From Rhodobacter sp. Har01 (lineage in GTDB: Bacteria; Pseudomonadota; Alphaproteobacteria; Rhodobacterales; Rhodobacteraceae), in NCBI RefSeq assembly GCF_020564565.1, contig NZ_JAJCTD010000006.1, forward strand, positions 1-64,000: a DNA stretch of 64,000 nucleotides, written 5' to 3'. The stretch's first letter is position 1; every line of letters begins with the position of its first letter. Under the pieces are notes generated by a model that saw only the letters and a program-made list of their open reading frames with translations, made no database searches and was not told the origin of the DNA. A program made the translations under genes and the position numbers. Shown here in pieces: positions 25,607 to 35,110 of this stretch.

Positions 25607-26655
25607 TCGCCGCCCTGGCGCTGGTCGCATCGGCGCTGGCCGCATCAGCCGAGACGCTGAAGATCGCCACCTGGAATGTCGGACTTGACCGGCCCGGACC
25701 CGGGCTGCTGGTCGATGCCATTGCTTCGGGCGACGATCCCCAGGTCGAGGCGGTCCTGCGCGTTCTGGCAAGGCTGGATGCCGATGTCATCCTGCTGACG
25801 GCCGTCGACTACGACCGCAACCTCGTGGCGCTGTCGCTGCTGGCCGACCGCCTGGTTCCTCTGGGCCGGGGCTATCCCCACCGTTTCGCCCTGCGCCCCA
25901 ACACCGGTCGGCAAACCGGCCTGGACCTTGACGGCGACGGCCGTCTCGGCGGGCCGGGCGACGCCCAGGGCTGGGGGCAGTTCTCCGGGCAGGCGGGCAT
26001 GGCGGTGCTGTCGCGGCTGCCGGTCGACACGGCTGCGGTGCGCGACTTCTCGGGGTTCCTCTGGGCCGACCTGCCCGGCGCGCTGCTGCCCGAGGCGATG
26101 GGAGACGAGGCGCGGCGCGTCCAGCGCCTGTCCACCACCGCGCATTGGGAGGTGCCCTTGGTGCTGCCAGATGGCGGGCGGCTGCGGCTTCTGGCCTATC
26201 ATGCCACGCCGCCGGTGTTCGACGGGCCGGAAGACCGCAACGGCCGCCGCAACCATGACGAATCCGCGTTCTGGCTGCGCCTGCTGGGCAGCGAGCTGGA
26301 CGAGACCCCGCCTCAGCCGCCCTTCGTGGTGATCGGCGACGGCAACCTTGACCCCGCCGATGGCGATGGCCGGCGTGACGGGATTCGCGCCTTGCTGGGG
26401 CACCCGGCGCTGCAGGACCCGGCACCAAAGGGCACCTCGGGCCGGTCCGAGCCGGGGCAGAAAGGCGACCCGGCGCAGGACACCGCGCTGTATCCCGACA
26501 TCGGCGGCTTGCGGGTTGATCTGGTGCTGCCCTCGGCCGACCTGAAGGTCACCGCCTCGGGCGTGCTCTGGCCGCCGGAGGGTGATCCGCTGATACCCGA
26601 CCTGACCGCAGCCTCGCGGCATTTCCCGGTCTGGGTCGAGGTCGAAGTCCCCTGA
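25486..26655 (+). CDS. Exported endonuclease/exonuclease/phosphatase-family protein
   Basis: DNase I-like fold enzyme. Visible catalytic motifs: TWNVG near the mature N-terminus (Asn), VIGDGNLDP near residue 285 (the GDxN motif), and C-terminal SRHFPVWVEVE (His), where many relatives read SDHxP. A hydrophobic LIAALALVASALA segment at about residues 40-52 looks like a signal peptide. The only ATG (25486) puts 39 Arg/His-rich residues before it and overlaps the upstream gene by 121 nt. An in-frame CTG at 25603 overlapping that gene's TGA stop (CTGA) would give a clean signal peptide. Substrate unknown (phosphodiester or phosphomonoester). Confidence 0.8.
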   Translation: MVLSSRKPADARCRHGQDRPDDPHQARRHESAAFTVGRGLIAALALVASALAASAETLKIATWNVGLDRPGPGLLVDAIASGDDPQVEAVLRVLARLDADVILLTAVDYDRNLVALSLLADRLVPLGRGYPHRFALRPNTGRQTGLDLDGDGRLGGPGDAQGWGQFSGQAGMAVLSRLPVDTAAVRDFSGFLWADLPGALLPEAMGDEARRVQRLSTTAHWEVPLVLPDGGRLRLLAYHATPPVFDGPEDRNGRRNHDESAFWLRLLGSELDETPPQPPFVVIGDGNLDPADGDGRRDGIRALLGHPALQDPAPKGTSGRSEPGQKGDPAQDTALYPDIGGLRVDLVLPSADLKVTASGVLWPPEGDPLIPDLTAASRHFPVWVEVEVP

Positions 26656-26663
26656 GACGCTCC

Positions 26664-27527
26664 TTAGCGGGGGCCCAGCATCGCCCGGACCACGGTGTCG
26701 AAGGGCGTCACTGCAAAGCCCGGCAGTGCGGCCTGCAGCGGCGCCGGGTCCAGCGCATGCGGCAGGTCGTAAAGATAGCGCATCTCGCCCAATTCCCGCG
26801 CCAGTTCCCAGACCGGGGACAACAGCCGCAACTGCCACCAGGGAAAGCGCGTGACTTGCGGCTCGGCCCCGGTGACCTGTCCGATGGCGCGGGCAAGATC
26901 GCGCATCGAGAAGGTGTGGCCGGCGAACGGCATGTCCAGGAAGGCCGGGCCGTCCTGGCCCAGCAGGGCCGCTCCGGCGCGGGCCATGTCGGGCAGGAAG
27001 GCGTGGGCGCGGGCGGCGTCGGGGTCGCCCAGGGCGACGATGCGGCCCTTGGACAACGGCTTCAGCACCACCTCGGGGAAGATGCCCTCGGTCGTGCTGG
27101 TGCGGATGAAGTCGCCGCCCCGCAGGATCAGCACCCGTGCCTGCGCTTTCTCTGTCGCTTCGCGGTAGCGTGCCTCCATCGCCGCCCGGATGGTGCCCTT
27201 GCGTGACACCGGGCGGTGCGGCGTGCCGGCATTCCATGGCCCCGGCTGGCTGCCGTAGACATAGACGTTGTCGGGCACCAGCACCCTGGCGCCGCTGAAG
27301 CGGGCCGCGGCCAGCACGGTTTCGGTGATTTCCGGGATCAGCCGATCCCAGGCGTGATAGCGCGGCGGGTTCAACCCGTTGACGATGACATCGGCGCCCT
27401 TTGCGGCCGCGCCCATGTCAGAGCCGCGGGCATAGGCCTGCACCTCCCACCCGGCCGCACGCAGGGCCGTCGCCATCGCCCCGCCGAAGCCACCGCCAGC
27501 CCCGGCCACCAATGCCCGCTTTGCCAT
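26664..27527 (-). CDS. NAD(P)-dependent epimerase/dehydratase-like SDR
   Basis: A 287-residue Rossmann-fold protein with the nucleotide-binding GAGGGFGGAMATAL near residues 8-21 and an extended-SDR layout; an NVYVYG segment near residue 86 stands in the place of the catalytic Tyr region. Members act as epimerases or reductases on sugars or small metabolites; no specific substrate can be named. The ATG at 27527 has GGAGG 5-6 nt upstream and is preferred to 27539. Divergent from a LysR regulator 93 nt away, which probably controls it. Confidence 0.82.
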   Translation of the reverse strand: MAKRALVAGAGGGFGGAMATALRAAGWEVQAYARGSDMGAAAKGADVIVNGLNPPRYHAWDRLIPEITETVLAAARFSGARVLVPDNVYVYGSQPGPWNAGTPHRPVSRKGTIRAAMEARYREATEKAQARVLILRGGDFIRTSTTEGIFPEVVLKPLSKGRIVALGDPDAARAHAFLPDMARAGAALLGQDGPAFLDMPFAGHTFSMRDLARAIGQVTGAEPQVTRFPWWQLRLLSPVWELARELGEMRYLYDLPHALDPAPLQAALPGFAVTPFDTVVRAMLGPR

Positions 27528-27620
27528 GTCATCCTCCATTCAGTCCTGGTGCAGGGGATATGCGTCTTTCGTGTATGAATGGGAATTGGCGGAATCCGGC
27601 GATGTGCTATGCATATCTGC

Positions 27621-28523
27621 ATGGATAAGCTTGACTGGTCCCTGATCCCATCGCTCCTCGCGGTGGCCAAGCATGGCTCACTCTCGGCCGCCGCGCGCGA
27701 AAGCGGGGTCTCGCAGCCCACCCTTGGCCGCCACGTGGCCGAAGCCGAGGCGCGGCTGGGCCTGGTGCTGTTCGCCCGCACCCCGCGCGGCCTTGTGCCC
27801 ACCGATGCCTGTCTGGCGCTGTTGCCGGCTGCCCGCGCCATGGCCGAGGCGGCCTATGCCCTGGGCCTGGCGGCAGCGGGCCGCGAGGTGCGTCTGAAGG
27901 GGGCGGTGCGGTTGACCGCCAGCCGGATCGTTTCCGCGCACATCCTGCCGCCGATCCTGGCCCGGCTGCGCGCAACGGAACCCGAGATCGAGATCGACCT
28001 GGTGCCCTCGGACCGGGTCGAGAACCTGTTGCACCGTGAGGCTGACCTTGCGCTGCGGATGGCGCGGCCGGTGCAGCCCGACCTGATCGCCCGCCACCTG
28101 GCCGACCTGCCGATGGCGCTCTATGCCACGCCGGGGCTGTTGGCGCAGCATGGCACGCCCAAGACCCGCGACGACTTTCTGCGCCTGCCCTTCGTCGGTT
28201 TCGACCGCGACGACACCATCTTGCGGCTGATGGCGGGCCTTGGTGCTCCGCGCCGGCGTGAGGATTTCGCTGTGCGCTGCGATGACCAGTTGGTCTATTG
28301 GCAACTGGTGCGCGCGGGTCTGGGCGTGGGCGGGATGCAGAAAGTCGTCGGCGATGCCGACCCGGCCGTCACCCGCCTGCCGCCCATCGTGCAACTGCCC
28401 GCCCTGCCGGTCTGGCTCTGCGCCCCGCCCACCCTGCGCGGCACCCCGCGCGTGGCCCGGGTCTGGGATTTCCTAGTGGCCGCGCTGGCGGTCCCGGTTG
28501 GGCCAAAGCTTAACAAATCATGA
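27621..28523 (+). CDS. LysR-family transcriptional regulator
   Basis: A 300-residue LTTR. The N-terminal winged helix (residues 4-62, with GSLSAAARESGVSQPTLGRHV) is followed by the inducer-binding domain with DLVPSDRVENLLHREADLALRM. The start at 27621 aligns with the family N-terminus; ATGs at 27609 and 27579 would add 4-14 residues. Divergently transcribed from the SDR gene, the classical LysR arrangement. An ATGCA/TGCAT dyad (27609-27622) overlaps the start and may be part of the control site. Confidence 0.92.
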   Translation: MDKLDWSLIPSLLAVAKHGSLSAAARESGVSQPTLGRHVAEAEARLGLVLFARTPRGLVPTDACLALLPAARAMAEAAYALGLAAAGREVRLKGAVRLTASRIVSAHILPPILARLRATEPEIEIDLVPSDRVENLLHREADLALRMARPVQPDLIARHLADLPMALYATPGLLAQHGTPKTRDDFLRLPFVGFDRDDTILRLMAGLGAPRRREDFAVRCDDQLVYWQLVRAGLGVGGMQKVVGDADPAVTRLPPIVQLPALPVWLCAPPTLRGTPRVARVWDFLVAALAVPVGPKLNKS

Positions 28524-28564
28524 AAATGCGCCGCCAAGTCCTTGAAATCATTTGCGGCGTTGTG

Positions 28565-28581
28565 TGTCCCATCATGGGACA
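28565..28581. promoter_or_regulatory. Perfect 17-bp palindrome upstream of leuB
   Basis: TGTCCCAT-C-ATGGGACA, two 8-bp arms around one base, 90 nt upstream of the leuB ATG in the 148-nt gap after the LysR gene. It could be an operator or a short hairpin. Just upstream, CGCCGC (28530s) can also pair with GCGGCG (28550s). Confidence 0.55.
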
Positions 28582-28671
28582 TGCGGATTTCGCTCCCGCC
28601 GCGCCGGCTTGACCCCGCGCGCCCCATCGGCTAGCCCCCGCCCGACCCCTTTGCATACGGAGCGCCCCCCG

Positions 28672-29778
<1,107 letters not shown>

Positions 29779-29780
29779 GA

Positions 29781-30656
29781 TTGGCCGGGGCGGGGCCGCC
29801 GCCCTCGAACCTGATCGGAGCGGGGCTGGGGCTCTTGGCCTTTGGCTGCTTTGCGGTCTACGACATCTCGGTCAAGTTTCTGGGCGGCGGCTATCACCCG
29901 TTTCAGATCATGGCGGCGGCGGGGTTGATGAGCCTGCCGCTCTTGGCGCTGTACGCCCGGCTGTCGCCAGAGCCGGGCAATCTGCGGCCGCGCCGGCCCG
30001 GCTGGATGGCCTTGCGGGCGGCGGCGGTCACGGTGAACGGCGTTCTGGCGACCTATGCCTTTGCCAACCTGCCCCTGGCGCAGTGCTATGCGATCTTCTT
30101 CACCATGCCGCTGTTCATCGCGGCGCTGTCGGTGCCCCTGTTGGGTGAGCGGATCGACCTTGTCCGCGGGCTGGCCATCCTGCTGGGTCTGGCCGGCGTG
30201 CTGATCGCGCTGGACCCGGAAAGCGCGGCGCTGCAATGGGGCCACGCGGCCGCGCTGGGCGGGGCGGCGGTGGGCGCGCTGAACTATGTCATCATCCGCA
30301 AGATGGGCGGGGTCGAGCGGACGGCGACCCTGCTGATCTGGCCCCTGGTGGTGCAGTTCCTGGTGGTGGCGGCAACGATGCCCTTTGTCTTTCGCCCGAT
30401 GCCCGTGGCCGACCTTGCAGTGGCGGCGGTCATGGCGGTGGCGGTCGTGGTGGGCATGCTGCTGGTGATCGCTGCCTACCATCGGGCGCCCGCCATCGTG
30501 GTGGCCCCGATGCAGTATTCGCAGATCGCCTGGGCCGCGGTCTTTGGCGCGCTGTTGTTCGATGAGGCGATGGGGCCGCGCACCTTGCTGGGCACGGGTC
30601 TGATTGCGGTTGCCGGCATTCTGGTGGTGGCGCGGCAAGACAGGCCCGCCGCCTAG
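29781..30656 (+). CDS. EamA/DMT-family transporter (copy 1)
   Basis: Drug/metabolite transporter of 291 residues with ten hydrophobic helices in two EamA repeats. Starts at TTG 2 nt after leuB, so it is translationally coupled to it; export of an amino acid or keto-acid intermediate is possible but unproven. Close paralogue of the EamA gene 1.7 kb downstream: both contain the block VVAPMQYSQI(A/V)WA and a QCYA motif in helix 4. Its stop TAG shares a CTAG with the convergent Na/Pi transporter stop. Confidence 0.88.
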   Translation: MAGAGPPPSNLIGAGLGLLAFGCFAVYDISVKFLGGGYHPFQIMAAAGLMSLPLLALYARLSPEPGNLRPRRPGWMALRAAAVTVNGVLATYAFANLPLAQCYAIFFTMPLFIAALSVPLLGERIDLVRGLAILLGLAGVLIALDPESAALQWGHAAALGGAAVGALNYVIIRKMGGVERTATLLIWPLVVQFLVVAATMPFVFRPMPVADLAVAAVMAVAVVVGMLLVIAAYHRAPAIVVAPMQYSQIAWAAVFGALLFDEAMGPRTLLGTGLIAVAGILVVARQDRPAA

Positions 30657-32182
30657 CCCAGGGCGCGGCGCGCCTGATCGCGGTGAAAGGCGATGCGCTC
30701 GGCATGGTCGGCGACGCGTTCGACCCAGCGCATGGCATCGGTGTGCTGGAACGGGTCGTGGCCGTTGGCCGGGCCGCCCGCAAGAAACTCGTGCCGCTGG
30801 CCGTGGGCGCGGCGCTGGGCCAGGGCGGCGATGCGGGCCATCTGCGGCGCCTCGGCCCCCTGCGCCAGCCCGGCGGCCAGCGCTTGCGAGGCACGGGCCA
30901 GGTGCTGATCGGCCGCAATGCGGGCGATGCGGTCGCTGGCCTGCGCCCGCACCATCAGGCGCGACAGGTGGTCGGTCATGTGCATCAGTGCGGCATGGGC
31001 GGTGCGGTCGCGCGCGTCGGTCAGGCTGGGCAGGCCGGAAAGCCAGGTTTCAAGCGCGGTCAGCGCGGGTTGCAGCCGGGCCGGCAGGGCATCCAGCGCC
31101 GCCGGTCTACGCGCCAGTGCCTGCCCCAGCGCCTGGCCGATCTGGGCCGCGATGTCATCGGCCACCTCACGCGCCACTTGCAGGGCGGTGCCCGGCTCGC
31201 CCGCCAGTCGCTGGTCAAGTCGGTCGGCGGGCGAGGGGTCGCCGCGCCGCACCAGCCGCGCCACCAGGGCCGCAAAGGGCGTGACCACGGGCAGGAACAG
31301 CACCGTGCAGGCCAGGTTGAAGGTGGAGTGAAAGCCCACCAGCATGGTCTGCGCATCCAGCCCGGCGCCGGCATCGACCCAGGTCTCCAGCCAGCCGAGA
31401 GCGGGGAACAGCGCCAGCGCCGTGACCGCATTCATCAACAGGTTCGCCAGCGCCGTCATCCGCATCTCGCGTGAACCGCCGATGGCCGCGATCAACCCGG
31501 TCACCGTGGTGCCGATGTTCAGCCCCAGCACCAGCGCCGCGCCCTGCGGCAGGGTCACCGCGCCTGATCCGAGCAGCACCACCACCAGCGCCAGCCCGGC
31601 GTTCGAGCTTTGCAGGATCATCGCCAGCACGGTGCCGATGCCGACCAGCGCAAGGCGGCCGACAAAGCCGTCTTGCGGCAGCATGTCGAGGGTCAGCGGC
31701 AGCGTGTCGCCAGACACCGCGCCCTGCATGGTGCCCAGGCCGATGAAGACCAGCGCCAGCCCGGCCAGCACCCGGCCCGCCCGCGCCACCCGCGCGCCTC
31801 CCAGCAGCACGGCCAGCGCAGCGGCAGGCAAGACCCCCATCGCCAGCGTCAACAGCTGCAACTTGACGCCCAGCAGGGTGACCAGCCAGCCGGTGATGGT
31901 GCTGCCGATGTTGGCGCCCAGGATCACCCCCAGCGACTGCGGAAAGGTCATCACCCCGGCGCCAACGAATCCGATGGCCATCAGCGTGACCGCGGTCGAG
32001 CTTTGCAGGACCGAGGCCGCCAGCGTGCCCGTCACCGCGCCGCGCCAGCGCGTGGCGGTGGCGCTGGCGATGCGGCGGCGCAGGCCCGGCCCGGCCAGTT
32101 CGGCCAGCGCCGAGGTCATCACCGCCATGCCGAACAGGAACAGCCCGATACCGCCAAGGAACCCCGCCAGACCCTGCGCCAT
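30653..32182 (-). CDS. Na/Pi cotransporter family protein with PhoU-like C-terminus
   Basis: A 509-residue phosphate transporter of the NptA/YjbB type. The membrane part (about residues 1-310) has the two inverted-repeat QSS signatures, SVLQSSTAVTLMA and MILQSSNAGLALV. The C-terminal 170 residues are helical and PhoU-like. Such proteins move phosphate with sodium; YjbB-type members export it. ATG 32182 gives the family N-terminus; upstream in-frame residues are Arg/Pro-rich and not expected. Flanked by two paralogous EamA transporters. Confidence 0.92.
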   Translation of the reverse strand: MAQGLAGFLGGIGLFLFGMAVMTSALAELAGPGLRRRIASATATRWRGAVTGTLAASVLQSSTAVTLMAIGFVGAGVMTFPQSLGVILGANIGSTITGWLVTLLGVKLQLLTLAMGVLPAAALAVLLGGARVARAGRVLAGLALVFIGLGTMQGAVSGDTLPLTLDMLPQDGFVGRLALVGIGTVLAMILQSSNAGLALVVVLLGSGAVTLPQGAALVLGLNIGTTVTGLIAAIGGSREMRMTALANLLMNAVTALALFPALGWLETWVDAGAGLDAQTMLVGFHSTFNLACTVLFLPVVTPFAALVARLVRRGDPSPADRLDQRLAGEPGTALQVAREVADDIAAQIGQALGQALARRPAALDALPARLQPALTALETWLSGLPSLTDARDRTAHAALMHMTDHLSRLMVRAQASDRIARIAADQHLARASQALAAGLAQGAEAPQMARIAALAQRRAHGQRHEFLAGGPANGHDPFQHTDAMRWVERVADHAERIAFHRDQARRALG

Positions 32183-32247
32183 GCCCTGTGTCTTCCCTGT
32201 GCCGTTCCCCCTTGGCGGGCGTATCTTGCGCCGCAATCGTCCCCGCC

Positions 32248-32269
32248 CGCAAGGCCGCGGGGCCTTGCG
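32248..32269. repeat. Strong inverted repeat between divergent transporter genes
   Basis: CGCAAGGCC and GGCCTTGCG, 9-bp perfect arms with a 4-nt GCGG loop, in the 160-nt gap between the Na/Pi transporter and EamA copy 2. No T-run on either side, so more likely an mRNA leader hairpin or protein site than a terminator. Confidence 0.5.
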
Positions 32270-32341
32270 CCCGGCACCGATCCGGGCGAAAACTGGTGGC
32301 GCTAACAGGGCCGTGCCCCGCCCCGCTGACGGATTGCCAGA

Positions 32342-33298
32342 ATGTCACCCACCTTGCGCGGCGCGCTTCTGTCGCTCGCGGCCTTCGGGATTTATGCCAC
32401 CCATGACGTGGTGGTGAAGTTTCTGGGCCACAGCTATTCGCCGTTCCAGATCATCTTCTTCGCGGGGCTGCTGAGCTTTCCCTTCGTCTCGGTCCTGCTG
32501 ATGGCGGACAGGCGCGATGCGAACCTGGTGCCGCGGCATCCCTGGCTGTCGCTGGCGCGTTCGGTACTGGCGGTGGCGACTGGGGGGATGGCGTTCTACG
32601 CCTTCTCGGTGCTGCCGATGGCGCAATGCTATGCGATGCTGTTCGCCACGCCCCTGCTGATCACCATCCTGTCGGTGCCCTTCCTGGGCGAACAAGTCGG
32701 CATCCGCCGCGCGCTGGCTGTGGTGGTTGGCCTGTGCGGCGTGCTGATCGTGCTGCGGCCCGGCACGGCGCCCCTGTCACTGGGGCATGTCGCGGCGCTG
32801 GGGGCGGCGCTGACCGGGTCGCTGACCTCGATCATCGTGCGCAAGATCGGCAAGAACGAACGGTCGATCGTGCTGATGATGTATCCGATGCTGATGTCGG
32901 TGGGGGCGATGGGGCTGACCATGCCCTTCGTCTATCGACCGATGCCGTTTCAGGATCTGGCGCTGACCGGGGTGATCGCGTTGTTCGGCATGACCGGAGC
33001 GGCGCTGATCATCGCGGCCTATCGCGCGGCGCCGGCGGTGGTGGTGGCCCCGATGCAGTATTCGCAGATCGTCTGGGCCACGTTCTACGGCTGGCTCTTG
33101 TTCGACGAACATATCGACCGCTGGACCGCTGTGGGTGCGGGGGTGATCATCGCCAGCGGCATCTACATCGTGCTGCGCGAGGGCACGCCATCGGTCAGCC
33201 GCAACCAGCCGGTGCTGGAGAACCGCTCGCGGCTGGACACCGGCACCATCCCCCGCATTTCGCTGTGGCTGCGGCGGTTCGGCCCGAAAGAGGGCTAG
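32342..33298 (+). CDS. EamA/DMT-family transporter (copy 2)
   Basis: A 318-residue ten-helix DMT transporter, paralogous to the gene after leuB (shared blocks MAQCYAM, PFVYRPMPF and VVVAPMQYSQIVWA). It has a hydrophilic C-terminal tail of about 35 residues that copy 1 lacks. ATG 32342 is the family start; I see no strong ribosome-binding site. Substrate unknown. It ends just before the tRNA-Pro promoter. Confidence 0.87.
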   Translation: MSPTLRGALLSLAAFGIYATHDVVVKFLGHSYSPFQIIFFAGLLSFPFVSVLLMADRRDANLVPRHPWLSLARSVLAVATGGMAFYAFSVLPMAQCYAMLFATPLLITILSVPFLGEQVGIRRALAVVVGLCGVLIVLRPGTAPLSLGHVAALGAALTGSLTSIIVRKIGKNERSIVLMMYPMLMSVGAMGLTMPFVYRPMPFQDLALTGVIALFGMTGAALIIAAYRAAPAVVVAPMQYSQIVWATFYGWLLFDEHIDRWTAVGAGVIIASGIYIVLREGTPSVSRNQPVLENRSRLDTGTIPRISLWLRRFGPKEG

Positions 33299-33323
33299 CG
33301 CCTGGGAATCGCCCGCACCCCCC

Positions 33324-33352
33324 TTGCCAAAGCCCGTGGCGGCGGGTAATCC
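33324..33352 (+). promoter_or_regulatory. Probable promoter of the tRNA-Pro gene
   Basis: TTGCCA (33324-33329), 17-nt spacer, TAATCC (33347-33352), 12 nt before the mature tRNA 5' end. Confidence 0.55.
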
Positions 33353-33364
33353 CCCCGCCACGGT

Positions 33365-33441
33365 CGGAGCGTAGCGCAGTCTGGTAGCGCACCTGCTTCG
33401 GGAGCAGGGGGTCGGAGGTTCGAATCCTCTCGCTCCGACCA
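33365..33441 (+). tRNA. tRNA-Pro (CGG)
   Basis: A 77-nt cloverleaf with encoded CCA. The 7-bp acceptor stem is CGGAGCG/CGCTCCG with discriminator A. The anticodon stem is CCTGC/GCAGG with loop TTCGGGA, giving anticodon CGG (proline). The T-arm has the GTTCGAATCC consensus. Reads the CCG codon, frequent in this genome. Complete; no integrase or attachment-site duplication follows it. Confidence 0.97.
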
Positions 33442-33513
33442 AATTCCCGATTTCCCGCTTCTAGAGTCTGCCCTGCGGTCGGGTCTTGCTGGACTTTTCG
33501 CGGATCATCCGAT

Positions 33514-33531
33514 ATCAATCAAACGATTGAT
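33514..33531. promoter_or_regulatory. Inverted repeat, candidate operator of the TetR-type regulator
   Basis: ATCAATC-AAAC-GATTGAT, 7-bp perfect arms, 12 nt before the regulator ATG, and placed where a -10/start region would be. Typical of TetR autoregulation. Confidence 0.55.
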
Positions 33532-33543
33532 CCAGGGGCCGCG

Positions 33544-34176
33544 ATGGACCTTCACCCTACCCGCACCGCCCTGATTGCCGCCGCAATGCAGCGGTTCGGG
33601 CAGGATGGCTTTGAGGCAGCTTCGACCCGCGCCATTGCGGCCGCGGCGGGGACCAACATCTCGTCCATCGCGTATCATTTCGGCGGGAAAGAGGGTCTGC
33701 GGCTGGCCTGCGCCGATGCGGTGGCCGAGCGGATCGGCCGCGTTGCCCGCCCGCTGCCGCGCGATCCGGCCAGCCTGACGCCCCAGCAGGCGCGGGCGGT
33801 GCTGCGGCGGCTGGTGCATCGGATCGTCACCTTCCTGATCTCGACGGCCGAGGCGCAGGACACGGTCTCGTTCCTGCTGCGCGAACTGGCGCAGCCCGAC
33901 AGCCCGGTGCTGGACCGGCTGTACCTTGCGCTGATCGAACCGCGCCACCGTGCGCTGTGCGCCGTCTGGGCCGCCGCCACCGGCCGGGAGGCCGAGTCGG
34001 TGGACGTCCGCCTGGCAGTCTTCGCGCTGGTCGGTCAGGCCGCCTATTTCCGACTGGCCGCACCCATCGTACAGCGCCGGATGGGCTGGACCGGCTACCC
34101 GCCCGAAGCCGCCGCCGCCATTGCCCGCCGGCTGCTGGCCAACCTTGATGCCGCCCTGGAGGCAAAAGATGGCTGA
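33544..34176 (+). CDS. CecR-like TetR-family regulator of an export operon
   Basis: A 210-residue TetR regulator. The N-terminal helix-turn-helix (residues 10-55: AAMQRFGQDGFEAASTRAIAAAAGTNISSIAYHFGGKEGL) is followed by a C-terminal DUF1956-type ligand domain, as in E. coli CecR (YbiH). It leads an operon with a HlyD-like lipoprotein, an ABC ATPase and an ABC-2 permease, matching cecR-ybhGFSR. The start follows AGGGG. Its stop lies 8 nt inside the next gene. A perfect inverted repeat just upstream suggests it represses its own operon. Confidence 0.9.
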   Translation: MDLHPTRTALIAAAMQRFGQDGFEAASTRAIAAAAGTNISSIAYHFGGKEGLRLACADAVAERIGRVARPLPRDPASLTPQQARAVLRRLVHRIVTFLISTAEAQDTVSFLLRELAQPDSPVLDRLYLALIEPRHRALCAVWAAATGREAESVDVRLAVFALVGQAAYFRLAAPIVQRRMGWTGYPPEAAAAIARRLLANLDAALEAKDG

Positions 34177-35110
34177 TTTCCTGTGCTCGCTGGGCTTCGT
34201 CTCGGCGTTCTTCGCGGCCTGCGATGCACCGGCCCCCTTGGCGACAGGATATGTCGAGGGCGAATATGTCCAGCTTGCGCCCCTGACGGTGGTGCGGGTG
34301 GACAGCCTGACGGTGGCGCGGGGCGACCGGATCGCCGCAGGGCAGGTGCTGGCGCTGGTCGAGGATCAGGATGCGCGCATCGCGCTGGCCTCGGCCGAGG
34401 CGGCGCTGCACAAGGCGGAAAGCGATCTGGCGAACCTGCTGGAGGGCAGCCGCGCGCCGGAAATCGCGGCGATCGAGGCGGCCGTCGCCTCGGCCCGGGC
34501 CAATGCCGACCGGACGGCGAAAGAGGCCGAGCGGCAAGAGCAACTGGTGCGCCAGAATGTGTCGTCGCAGGCCACACTGGACGCTGCCCGCGCTGCGGCC
34601 GACATGGCGGCGGCAGCGGTGCTGGAGGTTCAGGCCAAGCTGGAGGTGGCGGCGCTGCCGGCGCGGCCGCATCAGATCGAGGCGGCGAAGGCGGCGGTCG
34701 AGGTGGCGCGCACGACGAAGACGCTGGCGGAATGGCAATTGGCGCAGCGCAGTCTGACGGCGGTTGCCCCAGGTGTGGTGACCGACATCCTGCGCCGTGC
34801 GGGTGAGGTGGCCGGGCCATCCGCCCCGGTCCTGAACTACTTGCCCGACGGTGCGGTGAAGCTGCGGCTTTACGTGCCCGAGCCGGACTTGGCCTCGGTT
34901 TCGGTCGGGGGCCGGTTGGTGGTCTCCTGCGACGGCTGCGGGCCGATGGCAGCCGTGGTCACCTATGTCTCGGACCATGCCGAGTTCACCCCGCCGGTGA
35001 TCTATTCCAACGAAGCCCGGCAGAAGCTGGTCTATCTGGTCGAGGCCCGCCCGGCCGAGGGCGCCGCGCTGAAGCCCGGCCAGATCGTCGAGGTGCAGGC
35101 CGCGCCATGA
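34169..35110 (+). CDS. YbhG-like HlyD-family adaptor, probable lipoprotein
   Basis: Periplasmic adaptor of 313 residues for the ABC-2 exporter that follows. The short hydrophobic N-terminus ends in FFAAC (Cys 18), a lipobox-like site, so it may be lipid-anchored. A barrel half near residues 30-65, an Ala/Glu-rich coiled coil (about 70-185) and a second barrel/lipoyl part follow, as in YbhG/AcrA relatives. ATG 34169 has TGGAGG 6 nt upstream and overlaps the regulator by 8 nt. Ends in a 4-nt overlap with the ATPase gene. Confidence 0.88.
   Translation: MADFLCSLGFVSAFFAACDAPAPLATGYVEGEYVQLAPLTVVRVDSLTVARGDRIAAGQVLALVEDQDARIALASAEAALHKAESDLANLLEGSRAPEIAAIEAAVASARANADRTAKEAERQEQLVRQNVSSQATLDAARAAADMAAAAVLEVQAKLEVAALPARPHQIEAAKAAVEVARTTKTLAEWQLAQRSLTAVAPGVVTDILRRAGEVAGPSAPVLNYLPDGAVKLRLYVPEPDLASVSVGGRLVVSCDGCGPMAAVVTYVSDHAEFTPPVIYSNEARQKLVYLVEARPAEGAALKPGQIVEVQAAP

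Noticed and set aside
25645..27237. 530-codon minus-strand open frame opposite the phosphodiesterase-like gene
   Set aside because: Antisense shadow; it crosses a real convergent gene and has no recognisable domain or ribosome-binding site.
33365..33543. Integration site for a mobile element at tRNA-Pro
   Set aside because: The tRNA is intact, no direct repeat of its 3' end is seen downstream, and the following genes are an ordinary TetR/export operon without integrase.
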